Part shown: piece after piece, positions 50,134 through 57,627 of the stretch
Layout of the letters: each line of letters begins with the position of its first letter
Position numbering within the stretch: position 1 is the stretch's first letter
Assembly: GCF_042665195.1 (NCBI RefSeq)
Contig: NZ_JBHTBW010000003.1
Span: 1-64,000 of the forward strand
DNA from: Laceyella putida
GTDB taxonomy: Bacteria; Bacillota; Bacilli; Thermoactinomycetales; Thermoactinomycetaceae
Direction: 5' to 3'
Length of the DNA stretch: 64,000 nucleotides
Notes under the pieces: generated by a model
What the model was told of the DNA's origin: nothing
Databases searched by the model: none
Seen by the model: only the letters and a program-made list of their open reading frames with translations
Translations under genes and position numbers: made by a program

Positions 50134-51771
50134 GTGAGTAACAAAACGATGCATATCCTTCTTTCCATCCTTGTTGTGGTAGGAATGATATTCGCTTTTT
50201 CATATAAGGAGAACGAGTACGATCCACAGGTGTTTGAAAAAACCATTCGTACCAAGAAGAATTACAAGTATGGGGTTGCCGCAGCCCATCCGGAAGCGGT
50301 GAACGTGGGCATGAAAGTGCTTGAGCAAGGGGGGAACGCGGTTGATGCCGCGATCGCCGTCGGTTATGCGCTGGGCGTGGTGGAACCGTTTGGTTCCGGC
50401 ATCGGCGGGGGTGGCACCATGCTGATTCACCCATACAGCAAAAAGCAGAAGCCCATCGTGATCGATTACCGGGAAACGGCTCCATATACCGGGTTAATTC
50501 CCGCGAATGGAGTAGGGGTGCCTGGGTTTGTGAAAGGGATGGAATTGGCGCACAAAGAGTATGGCACGATTCCGCTGAAACAGTTGATTCAACCTTCAGT
50601 CGAACTGGCTGAAAAAGGGTTTGAAGTGACGCCGCTGTTAAGCGGGCGTTTGCGGGATGCGCAATTTCGCATGAATGCGAAACAGATGCCCCATTTTTAC
50701 CCGGGCGGCAAACCGATTCAGGCCAAAAAACTGTTGCAGCAAAAACAGTTGGCCACCACGTTAAAAGCGATTCAAACCAATGGTTCCAATGCTTTTTACA
50801 ATGGGATCATCGCCAAAGATATTGAAAAAGCTTCGCATGGTGTCAAGATGAGTGACCTAAAACGTTACCAAGCGACCAAAAAAGAGCCGCTCAAAGTGAA
50901 GTATAATGATTTTGAAATGGTGACGACGCCACCGCCAAGCGGAGGGTTGATGTTGGCCGAATCTCTGTTTATCGCTGACCAAGTAGATGTGGAAAAAACC
51001 AAAGACCTGTCCGCTGACTTTATCCATTTGCTGGGGGAAGCGGAAAAGCGCGTGCAAGGTGCCCGCATCAAGAATATCGGGGACCCCAACTTTGTCAATG
51101 TTCCAGTGGAAGATATGTCGACCAAAGATTATACGAAAAAATTGTCCGCTGACATTAGTCGGGAGCAAATCTCCTTGCAATATAAACAAGTGGTCGACTC
51201 TTTGGCGGATAAAGAAGATCATGACAATACGACACATTTTGTGGTTGTCGATAAAAGTGGAATGATGGTCTCGGTTACCAATACGTTAAGTAACTTCTTT
51301 GGTTCAGGCATTTATGTCGATGGATTCTTCCTCAACAACCAATTGAAAAACTTCAGCATCTTAGCAGGTTCCCCCAACCGTGCCCAACTCGGCAAAAAAC
51401 CGATCAGTTATACGGCACCAACGATTTTTTCCAAGAATGACCGACCTGTCCTCGCCATCGGCAGTGCCGGTGGGAAACGGATCACACCCGTGTTGACAGA
51501 AGTGATTTTGCGATTGTTGGAATATGACATGCCGATGCAGACCGCGATCAACCAACCGCGCTTTATCGTGGAAGGGAACATCATCTATGTGGAAAAAGCT
51601 TTACCACCAGCGGTTCAGGCTGAGTTGAAACGAAAAGGGTATACGATTGTGCTTAAACCGGCCAGCTTGTTCTACGGTGGTGTGCAGGGCATTCGTGTGA
51701 ATCGAAGCAAGAACACGATCGAGGGAGGATTTGATAGCCGGCGTGACGGAGCGTTCCGCTTCTCAGACTAA
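50134..51771 (+). CDS. ggt: CapD-like gamma-glutamyltransferase
   Basis: Protein of 545 residues with an N-terminal signal anchor (about 8-24) and the gamma-glutamyltransferase Ntn-hydrolase fold. The likely self-cleavage and nucleophile Thr lies in HDNTTHFVVVD (about 368-370). Further family strings are GGNAVDAAIAVGYALGVVEPFGSG, TPPPSGG and GSAGGKRITPVL. In capsule operons CapD attaches poly-gamma-glutamate to peptidoglycan; a plain GGT would trim it. Its place 64 bases after pgsA supports a polymer role. GAGGGGAAGGG precedes the GTG start. Confidence 0.92.
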   Translation: MSNKTMHILLSILVVVGMIFAFSYKENEYDPQVFEKTIRTKKNYKYGVAAAHPEAVNVGMKVLEQGGNAVDAAIAVGYALGVVEPFGSGIGGGGTMLIHPYSKKQKPIVIDYRETAPYTGLIPANGVGVPGFVKGMELAHKEYGTIPLKQLIQPSVELAEKGFEVTPLLSGRLRDAQFRMNAKQMPHFYPGGKPIQAKKLLQQKQLATTLKAIQTNGSNAFYNGIIAKDIEKASHGVKMSDLKRYQATKKEPLKVKYNDFEMVTTPPPSGGLMLAESLFIADQVDVEKTKDLSADFIHLLGEAEKRVQGARIKNIGDPNFVNVPVEDMSTKDYTKKLSADISREQISLQYKQVVDSLADKEDHDNTTHFVVVDKSGMMVSVTNTLSNFFGSGIYVDGFFLNNQLKNFSILAGSPNRAQLGKKPISYTAPTIFSKNDRPVLAIGSAGGKRITPVLTEVILRLLEYDMPMQTAINQPRFIVEGNIIYVEKALPPAVQAELKRKGYTIVLKPASLFYGGVQGIRVNRSKNTIEGGFDSRRDGAFRFSD

Positions 51772-51798
51772 TGGATTTTAGTGGAGGCATAACGAAAG

Positions 51799-52407
51799 AT
51801 GAAACGGTTAATCAGCATTCTCACCCCATTTCTTGTGATTGGGCTTATCTTGTATATATTGATCGATTTTCGGCGGGTCGAGGTGCTAAGTGCGGAAGAG
51901 AAACAAGCGATTGATCGATACCGACAAGAGTTGGTCAAGGGAACCTTGCTCAATAAAAGCCAAAATGAAGGGATTTTCGTTAGGCAGGATTTTGATCGAA
52001 TCGCTACATCATTGGAGTTGCTGCATGAGCACTCCCACTATTATGTCTTTGGCCCGGAATGGGGCACCAAGTTAGCCAATCCTGCGGGTGAATTTAACAA
52101 GATAGAAGCCATTCTCAATAAACCCGTTTACAAATCCAACACGAAACACCAAGCGTTTTTTCAAGCCTTGCAGGGTGATCTTGCGGAAGCGCGCAAACAG
52201 ATCGGCAAACGGTTGGGGCATGACATCTTGGACGATCTGTCCACATTGGTGTTTACGGATACGATAGAGGAAGAACGGCAATGGAGCAATGCGAAAACGA
52301 TCCAAGTGATGAAAGAGCTCGGTGTGAAATTGATTAAGGAAGATACCGACGCGGGTGTGAAGCCGGCGGCGCAGACACCTGCCAAAACACAACCGAGCCA
52401 TCCATAA
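51799..52407 (+). CDS. Unknown membrane-anchored protein, fifth gene of the pgs operon
   Basis: Protein of 202 residues, not recognised. One hydrophobic helix at the front (about 4-23) probably anchors it, with the rest outside the cell. The body is helical and charged (RYRQELVKGTLLNKSQNEG, LAEARKQIGKRLGHDILDDL) and the tail is rich in A, P, T and Q. GTGGAGGCATAACG precedes the ATG. It lies 27 bases after ggt and before the operon terminator, so a role in anchoring, length or release of poly-gamma-glutamate is likely. It is too long to be the small PgsE/CapE protein (about 50 residues). Confidence 0.75.
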   Translation: MKRLISILTPFLVIGLILYILIDFRRVEVLSAEEKQAIDRYRQELVKGTLLNKSQNEGIFVRQDFDRIATSLELLHEHSHYYVFGPEWGTKLANPAGEFNKIEAILNKPVYKSNTKHQAFFQALQGDLAEARKQIGKRLGHDILDDLSTLVFTDTIEEERQWSNAKTIQVMKELGVKLIKEDTDAGVKPAAQTPAKTQPSHP

Positions 52408-52411
52408 GCTT

Positions 52412-52444
52412 AACCCCCTTACTATTGCGGAGGGGGTTTTTTTT
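52412..52444 (+). terminator. Terminator of the pgs operon
   Basis: AACCCCC pairs with GGGGGTT and is followed by TTTTTT. Confidence 0.88.
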
Positions 52445-52537
52445 ATGTTCGTCCAGATTAAATGGCTGAGTTGGGAAAATGGATGGACCTGTGTATAATG
52501 TCTACATGGGGAAAGTAGATTATTGGAGTGAAGATAG

Positions 52538-52777
52538 ATGATACCCTTAGTTGAGTTTTGTATAAACAATTTGACGCCAGATGTCTTGGAGATAAAGAAT
52601 AAATTGGAACAAGACCCTGGAATCGACGTGTTGGAGTATGGCTGTTTGGGGAACTGCGGCATTTGCGCGCAAGGGCCCTATGCGATGGTGAATGGGGAAG
52701 TGATCACGGCAAACTCAGGTGAAGAGCTGCTGCAAAAAATCTATCAAGCGATGGATGAAATGGAAGTGCGGTATTGA
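52538..52777 (+). CDS. yuzB: YuzB, DUF1450 family
   Basis: Protein of 79 residues matching YuzB: PLVEFCINNL, YGCLGNCGICAQGPYAMVNGEVI. The cysteine pattern C-x3-C-x2-C points to a metal or redox site; function unknown. A second member of the family lies at 35420. GGAGTGAAGATAG precedes the ATG. A perfect terminator follows at 52781. Confidence 0.93.
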   Translation: MIPLVEFCINNLTPDVLEIKNKLEQDPGIDVLEYGCLGNCGICAQGPYAMVNGEVITANSGEELLQKIYQAMDEMEVRY

Positions 52778-52780
52778 TTG

Positions 52781-52821
52781 CCAAAAAGGCACGGAGCGTT
52801 CAATGCTTCGTGCCTTTTTGG
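52781..52821. terminator. Terminator between yuzB and mqnE
   Basis: CCAAAAAGGCACG pairs with CGTGCCTTTTTGG, with inner AGC/GCT pairs. T runs exist on both strands, so it serves both convergent genes. Confidence 0.9.
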
Positions 52822-52825
52822 ATGA

Positions 52826-53929
52826 TCATTCATAGACTTTGATTTCGTTATAGAAAGTATCACGTTCAACAGCGGTGCGGTTAGCCCCCTGAATGAGCCA
52901 GACCAGCTCGTCGCGGGTAAGGGCTTGTTGGGTCAAAGCGCCTGCCGCATGGCTGATGCGTTCTTCCACCAAAGTGCCATGCAAGTCGGAGGAGCCGAAG
53001 TGCATCGACAGTTGGGCCAACTGGGTACCAATGTTGATGAAATAAGCTTTCACATGTGGGAAGTTATCCAACATGAGGCGGCTGATGGCCATTGTGCGCA
53101 TATCGTCCATGGCGGAAGTGCGGCGTTTGATCGATGCGTTGACACTGCGCGGTTGCATGGCCAATGGGATAAAGACCATGAAACCGCCCGTCTCATCTTG
53201 CAACTCTCGGACGCGCATCATGTGGATGAGACGTTCTTCCAGCGTTTCGATGGAGCCGTACAACATCGTGGCATGCGTTTTCAATCCCAAACGATGAGCG
53301 ATGCCATGCACTTCCAGCCATTGGTCGGTGCTTGCCTTGTCGGGGCTCATCTTGAGGCGGTATCGCTCCGTCAAGATTTCGGCGCCGCCCCCCGGCAAGG
53401 TATCCAATCCCGCGTCGATCAGCTCTTTTAACACGTCCTCAAAAGAGCGGCCGGTCATGCGCGAGAAGAACTCGATCTCGGCGGCGGTATACGCTTTAAT
53501 CGTGACTTGAGGATAATGTTTCTTCAGTATGGAGATGGTTTCCAAGTAATAATCGAACGGGACCGTATGATTGTGGCCACCGACGATATGGAACTCACGA
53601 ATCCCTTCCGTGTAGCGGGAGCCCACATATTCCAGGAGTTCATCGGTAGACATCGTGTAGGCGCCATCGGCTCCCGGATCGCGCCGGAAACCGCAGAAAG
53701 CGCATTTGGCTTCACAGACGTTGGTGGGGTTGATGTACATGTTTTGAATGAAATAAACTTTATCCCCATTCCGCTTCAAGTTCACTTCATTGGCCAATTG
53801 GCCGATCGTGAGCAAATCGGGTGAATGGTATAGCGTAAGTCCGTCTTCCAGGGTTAAGCGTTCCCCGTGTTGCACCTTTTCGATAATGGGGTGCAAATTT
53901 TTGTCCGTTGGGGTAATGATCAATGACAT
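52826..53929 (-). CDS. mqnE: Aminofutalosine synthase
   Basis: Radical-SAM enzyme of 367 residues. The SAM cluster is CEAKCAFCGF (about 72-81). HIVGGHNHTVPFDYY, GGGAEIL and MIYG-like segments (here TMLYGS) match MqnE of the futalosine route to menaquinone, which joins carboxyvinyloxybenzoate with SAM-derived adenosyl. ATG at 53929 is chosen because GGAGGAGGAACC lies just upstream; the frame opens 40 codons earlier at 54049. With the UbiD-family gene it shows the pathway used here. It is preceded by a long leader. Confidence 0.93.
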   Translation of the reverse strand: MSLIITPTDKNLHPIIEKVQHGERLTLEDGLTLYHSPDLLTIGQLANEVNLKRNGDKVYFIQNMYINPTNVCEAKCAFCGFRRDPGADGAYTMSTDELLEYVGSRYTEGIREFHIVGGHNHTVPFDYYLETISILKKHYPQVTIKAYTAAEIEFFSRMTGRSFEDVLKELIDAGLDTLPGGGAEILTERYRLKMSPDKASTDQWLEVHGIAHRLGLKTHATMLYGSIETLEERLIHMMRVRELQDETGGFMVFIPLAMQPRSVNASIKRRTSAMDDMRTMAISRLMLDNFPHVKAYFINIGTQLAQLSMHFGSSDLHGTLVEERISHAAGALTQQALTRDELVWLIQGANRTAVERDTFYNEIKVYE

Positions 53930-54045
53930 GAAGGTTCCTCCTCCCGCAACCGTTACTGAGTGCGAATTTGTGATATCGGTTTTCTTTCGACCGGGATGGT
54001 CCGGCATAAACAACCTTGATCGTATGGATAACATCATGCTTTGCG

Positions 54046-54144
54046 TCATTTGCTTCGTTTTGGCACCGGCTCATCTTTTTTCATAGCGGTGCCAGCCAAG
54101 TCATCCACAGAAATAATCGGCTCGACAGATGTGAAAGCTTGCAC
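54046..54144 (-). CDS. Possible 32-residue leader ORF before mqnE
   Basis: Minus-strand ORF from a GTG, reading (M)QAFTSVEPIISVDDLAGTA then a basic tail PKRSK. Its stop overlaps an ATG (54049) that runs in frame into mqnE. The frame is open for 14 further codons upstream. No clear ribosome site precedes the GTG. It may be a real coupled small protein or chance. Confidence 0.25.
   Translation of the reverse strand: MQAFTSVEPIISVDDLAGTAMKKDEPVPKRSK
54062..54093 (-). promoter_or_regulatory. Leader hairpin upstream of mqnE
   Basis: GGCACCG pairs with CGGTGCC across an 18-base loop. It lies about 130 bases before the mqnE start. Function unknown. Confidence 0.35.
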
Positions 54145-54521
54145 ATGAGGGTCCGGCCTTGTATTTGTTGGCCAAGTGAATTCAGATCGCTATTTATTTC
54201 GATAAACTAAATAATTGATTGCAATTTCCTCCATTCATTCTAACATAAAGACTCTTGGCTGAAAATAAGGGGACACATCGGTTATGGGGGATGTTGGGAC
54301 GGACAAACGGGAAAATGTTGACATTTTTTTACAAATATTCGAAACCGTTGTTTTACCGTGTCAATCTCCTTGACAATATGTTGTCTAAATGGTAAGTTTA
54401 ATCAAACAATTTGTAAAATGAACATCTGATGTTCTGGTTTTTGTCAGTCTATACAGAGAAATGGTGTGTTATTTGCAAGCTGAAAGAGGGATGGGTCAGA
54501 TTAAGGGGAGGAGGGCTCATT

Positions 54522-54764
54522 TTGGAGATTTGTGGTACGCTCGCCGAGCGCATGGAATGTGTCAGAAGGCGGATGGAAAAGGCTGCGCTGGACTTAGGGT
54601 TGGGGCATCCGCAAGTATATCAACTCAGCCAGGAAATGGATCGCTTGCATAACATGTGGGAGCAAGCTTGTTCCGGTCGAAAAAGAGAGAATGTGTACCA
54701 TATCCGGTCAAATATGGTACCAACCAAAGAAGCGAATGAGCATAAAAGATATAAGGTCATGTGA
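54522..54764 (+). CDS. Spo0E-like aspartyl phosphatase
   Basis: Protein of 80 residues with two helices and the signature SQEMD (S-Q-x-x-D) near residue 33 in VYQLSQEMDRLHN. Spo0E proteins remove phosphate from Spo0A and so delay sporulation. TTG at 54522 is chosen because GGGGAGGAGGG lies 8 bases upstream. The frame opens at 54429 but lacks a site there. Typical length is 50-85 residues. It stands alone, before yutM. Confidence 0.85.
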   Translation: MEICGTLAERMECVRRRMEKAALDLGLGHPQVYQLSQEMDRLHNMWEQACSGRKRENVYHIRSNMVPTKEANEHKRYKVM

Positions 54765-54828
54765 TGGTCGGTCAGTTGTATGATGGGATGATTCCTTAGT
54801 ATACTGTATAAAGAAGGAGGGAACACCC

Positions 54829-55185
54829 ATGATTACGTTGACTGAGCAAGCCGCTTTAAAAGTGAAAGAGATGATGCAAGGTCAAGACAACCCGGAAGCC
54901 CTGTTTTTGCGCGTGAGTGTGCAGCACGGCGGATGCAGCGGATTTTCCTATGGGCTTGGGTTTGACACTAACAAACAAGATGAGGACGCGTTCCTGGAAC
55001 AACATGGCGTAAAAATATTGATAGATAAAGAAAGCCAACTGATGTTGAAGGGAACGATAATTGATTATAAAGAATCGATGATGGGTGGCGGGTTCAGCAT
55101 CGACAATCCAAACGCCACCGCCACCTGTGGTTGTGGATCCTCTTTCCGCACCGCCACCGAAGCGGGCAAGCCAAGCGAATGCTAA
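54829..55185 (+). CDS. yutM: A-type iron-sulfur carrier (YutM / HesB family)
   Basis: Protein of 118 residues of the HesB/IscA family. The three conserved cysteines are in HGGCSGFSYGL (about residue 35) and ATCGCGSSF (about 100-102). It carries an iron-sulfur cluster to target proteins and matches YutM of B. subtilis. The C-terminal tail of 12 residues after the CGCGSSF motif is longer than usual and ends in Cys. AGGAGG lies 9 bases upstream of the ATG. Confidence 0.93.
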   Translation: MITLTEQAALKVKEMMQGQDNPEALFLRVSVQHGGCSGFSYGLGFDTNKQDEDAFLEQHGVKILIDKESQLMLKGTIIDYKESMMGGGFSIDNPNATATCGCGSSFRTATEAGKPSEC

Positions 55186-55294
55186 TCTTTTGGCGTTCAA
55201 GTAGAAGCGAACCAAATAATCGGAGAAGCATTTAAGGGTTGCAGATTCTGTCTGCTTTGTACCCTGTTATCAACCCTTCTTTTCCGTAATGATT

Positions 55295-55354
55295 AACCTG
55301 CCTCTGTATGCGTTGAAAAGCTTAACGACGCACTAAAGGAGGCAGGTTTTATTT
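55295..55354 (+). terminator. Terminator after yutM
   Basis: AACCTGCCTC pairs perfectly with GAGGCAGGTT, with inner GCGTT/AACG pairs, and is followed by TTATTTTA. Confidence 0.85.
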
Positions 55355-55415
55355 TATCGGAAATCAATATAATGATTCTAAGCATTTATAATATAAATAA
55401 GGGGGGACAAGCCAT

Positions 55416-56036
55416 ATGAAATACTCGACGGGCATTGAAACCAAAAGAAAAATCATCGATGCGGCATTTCAACTCATGGCCGATAAAGGATTTGACGCGT
55501 TAAGCATTGATGACATCATGACCAGCATTGGAAGAACCAAAGGGTCCTTTTATGTTCACTTTAAAAGCAAGGAAGAACTGCTGTATGAAGTGATGCGTAC
55601 ACGCTTGGATCGGGGTCATGGTCAGATGGCAGAAGAGATTCTAAAGGAATTGTCCAAAGACAACTGCAATGTCCGAGCCATTCTGGAAAAAGTGACAGCT
55701 GAAATCCGTGAAAGCTCAGGAGAAGATCGGTTGACTTGGGCATTTGCTTTTTATCATCTCTTAATCCATTCCCGTAAGAATGAATTTGTACGTGAATGGT
55801 TGGAAACCAATGCGGATCAGTGGTCAAATTTTCTAAGCATGATCGTCAAAAGAGGTCAGGAGTTGGGACAAATCCGAACGGATGTGGATACGCAAACCCT
55901 AACCAATATGTGTATGGGCATCGTACTGGGGTATGACATTCTTTTCATGCTTAATCCCCATATTGATGTTAGCGAGGTGAATCATATTCACGATTGGATT
56001 TTTATTAATGACGATAAATCCTCTGAAAAAGACTAA
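55416..56036 (+). CDS. TetR-family transcriptional regulator
   Basis: Protein of 206 residues. The N-terminal HTH is FDALSIDDIMTSIGRTKGSFYVHFKSKEELL (about 27-58), typical TetR. The C-terminal part is a helical ligand domain of an unknown effector. It has no target gene next door. GGGGGGACAAGCC precedes the ATG. It may control its own promoter (55355-55415). Confidence 0.92.
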   Translation: MKYSTGIETKRKIIDAAFQLMADKGFDALSIDDIMTSIGRTKGSFYVHFKSKEELLYEVMRTRLDRGHGQMAEEILKELSKDNCNVRAILEKVTAEIRESSGEDRLTWAFAFYHLLIHSRKNEFVREWLETNADQWSNFLSMIVKRGQELGQIRTDVDTQTLTNMCMGIVLGYDILFMLNPHIDVSEVNHIHDWIFINDDKSSEKD

Positions 56037-56076
56037 GTTTTGATTCCCGTGGTATGATAAATCTAGGTGATGGAAG

Positions 56077-56175
56077 ATGCTGTATGATGATGACCACCTT
56101 GATTTTGAAATCCAACTCAAACGATATGTCTATCTTGAGGTGCTGCTGGAAGCGTTGAATTCAAGCAAATGCTAA
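56077..56175 (+). CDS. Possible 32-residue protein
   Basis: ORF reading MLYDDDHLDFEIQLKRYVYL to a C-terminal SSKC. An AGGTGATGG stretch stands upstream, and a terminator follows closely. The composition is acidic and helical. Family unknown; it could be the end of a lost gene. Confidence 0.3.
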   Translation: MLYDDDHLDFEIQLKRYVYLEVLLEALNSSKC

Positions 56176-56191
56176 TAACCAAACGCGAACG

Positions 56192-56222
56192 AACCTGTCT
56201 CCAAAGAGGCGGGTTTTACTTT
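56192..56222 (+). terminator. Rho-independent terminator
   Basis: AACCTGTCTC pairs with GAGGCGGGTT (two wobbles) around CAAA and is followed by TTACTTTA. Confidence 0.65.
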
Positions 56223-56398
56223 ATGCGAAAAAAACGGGTAAATATTGAGACTCAACATGGCAGAAGCCGTGAGATTTATGTCCGATAAGGTAGATGATTT
56301 GATATGAAAATGGATGAAATTGTTTCGGAACTAATGTAATATGTCCCTTGTGCAAAGAAAAGTTGGGAAGATTAAATAGGGCGTGTGATAAATATGTC

Positions 56399-56476
56399 GG
56401 CGGCTCCAAAACCGCTTCACTTGTCCTTCGGTGCTCATCGGGAAAAGGTCTTTCCACTCATCAACGACTTTTGAAA
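56399..56476 (+). repeat. Coding remnant repeat, copy D
   Basis: It translates as SAAPKPLHLSFGAHREKVFPL, then INDF and TGA, in the same frame and with the same stop as copy C at 28111-28199. It is probably the C terminus of a lost mobile-element protein. Confidence 0.6.
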
Positions 56477-56547
56477 TAACTTGTATATAAAAAATAAAAG
56501 GAATTTCCGGTTGAGAAGGGGTTTTTTACCTTAAGGAGGTGAGAGAC

Positions 56548-57216
56548 ATGGGATTGTTTGACCGATTTTCATCCAAAGAAGAAATTGGGAAATCAGGAGA
56601 ACTCCAAGAGATTTATGAAGAACTGATTCACCTGTACAACAAACTGGAAGTGTGGGAAGGTGAGTTGGCCCAATTGAGGAAAGCGGATCAGCAGTTGCAA
56701 GAGGCCGCTGCCGTTCGGCAATCCGCGATGATGGTTTCGGAAAAGTTGAGCGAAGTTTACCGGGATGTGCAACTGATCAGTGAAGCGATAAGAAAAGATG
56801 ATAGAGAAACCAGGCGATTCGTTGTTCAACATGTCGGTAAAATGGAATCAACCGCCAGAAACGCCCTTGCGGAAGCCAGGGAAGCCATCGCTTCCGAGAT
56901 TGCTTCATTTAAAGGGGATCTGTCCCAACTGGTTGATCAAACGCATCGTGAATTGAAAAAGCGGATGGAAGATGAGTGGCAAGAACTCATTTGCCGTCTG
57001 GAAGAAAAGCAGTCGCAACATGATTCGGCCATTCAAGCGCTGCAAGACCAACTCAATGAATGGCAAAAGAAAAATGAGCAAATGGTGACAGGCCTAAACG
57101 CTGAATTCATGCAAAAAGAAGAGCGATGGAAAAGCCAGTTAAAACAAAGGGATCGCTTGCTGATCATCGCTATGCTGGTCAGTATCGCTCTGTCCGCATG
57201 GTCTTTATTGACCTAG
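56548..57216 (+). CDS. Coiled-coil, C-terminally anchored membrane protein
   Basis: Protein of 222 residues. A front part of about 10 residues reads MGLFDRFSS. Residues about 15-195 form a long coiled coil (KLEVWEGELAQLRKADQQLQE, AREAIASEIASFKGDLSQLV, MEDEWQELICRLEEKQSQ). One membrane helix ends the chain (LLIIAMLVSIALSAWSLL), so the coil faces the cytoplasm. AAGGAGGTGA lies 6 bases before the ATG at 56548. It is not recognised; it resembles a tethering or cytoskeletal protein. A zinc-ribbon gene faces it across a terminator. Confidence 0.75.
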   Translation: MGLFDRFSSKEEIGKSGELQEIYEELIHLYNKLEVWEGELAQLRKADQQLQEAAAVRQSAMMVSEKLSEVYRDVQLISEAIRKDDRETRRFVVQHVGKMESTARNALAEAREAIASEIASFKGDLSQLVDQTHRELKKRMEDEWQELICRLEEKQSQHDSAIQALQDQLNEWQKKNEQMVTGLNAEFMQKEERWKSQLKQRDRLLIIAMLVSIALSAWSLLT

Positions 57217-57257
57217 GGTTACTCCGAAACACAGCAAGGGAAGAATGGGATCATATT

Positions 57258-57276
57258 GAAAAAGGCGGGCTTTTTC
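57258..57276. terminator. Bidirectional terminator
   Basis: GAAAAAG pairs with CTTTTTC around GCGGG. It sits between the coiled-coil gene and the convergent zinc-ribbon gene. Confidence 0.65.
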
Positions 57277-57538
57277 AGTACATGCTTTCCTGGACCAACT
57301 GTACGCCTTCATGACCACAATGCCCACAAGTGGCATAATGGGGACATTGGTGAGTAGATGCGTCGATCAGCCCGTCCGTTAACTTGAGGTCATCAATGGG
57401 GCGATACGGACTATAATTCTCAAACAGGTCCATATATCGGCCCGCGTCTTCCAGGGGTCGCCCACACGACGGGCAAGAGGCTTGAAAGGCGCTGAATCCA
57501 TTGCAGACAGGGCAAGCGGTTGTTGATTTGGGTGTCAT
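57275..57538 (-). CDS. Zinc-ribbon protein
   Basis: Protein of 87 residues with two metal knots. The first is CPVCNGF...CPSCG (about 9-27), the second is CPHYATCGHCGH (about 65-76). Between them lies a less ordered acidic part. This layout suggests a small structural or nucleic-acid-binding zinc protein. ATG at 57538 has GGAGG 6 bases upstream. It is convergent with the coiled-coil gene. Family not recognised. Confidence 0.75.
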   Translation of the reverse strand: MTPKSTTACPVCNGFSAFQASCPSCGRPLEDAGRYMDLFENYSPYRPIDDLKLTDGLIDASTHQCPHYATCGHCGHEGVQLVQESMY

Positions 57539-57593
57539 GGCCAACCTCCTTTTTAATTAATTTGCCTCATCCGCATAGGAACCATGCAAAAGC

Positions 57594-57626
57594 AAATGGC
57601 TCCCGCCACAATTGCGGGAGCCATTT
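57594..57626 (-). terminator. Terminator of the ferredoxin-NADP reductase gene
   Basis: AAATGGCTCCCGC pairs perfectly with GCGGGAGCCATTT around CACAATT. Confidence 0.9.
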
Positions 57627-57627
57627 C

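Larger units (their letters stand above)
53930..54521. other. Long leader of mqnE and promoter region of the Spo0E-like gene
   Basis: Within this gap lie a 7-bp hairpin (54062-54093) and a 32-codon minus-strand ORF overlapping the extended mqnE frame (54046-54144). The right part (54240-54500) is AT-rich and should hold the promoter of the Spo0E-like gene. No known riboswitch was recognised. Confidence 0.45.
56037..56547. other. Gap with short ORF, terminator and repeat copy D
   Basis: It holds a 32-codon ORF (56077-56175), a terminator (56192-56222) and the coding remnant copy D (56399-56476). A string CPLCKEKLGRLNRACD (about 56341-56388) is open but has no start. The remaining DNA shows nothing. 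Confidence 0.45.
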
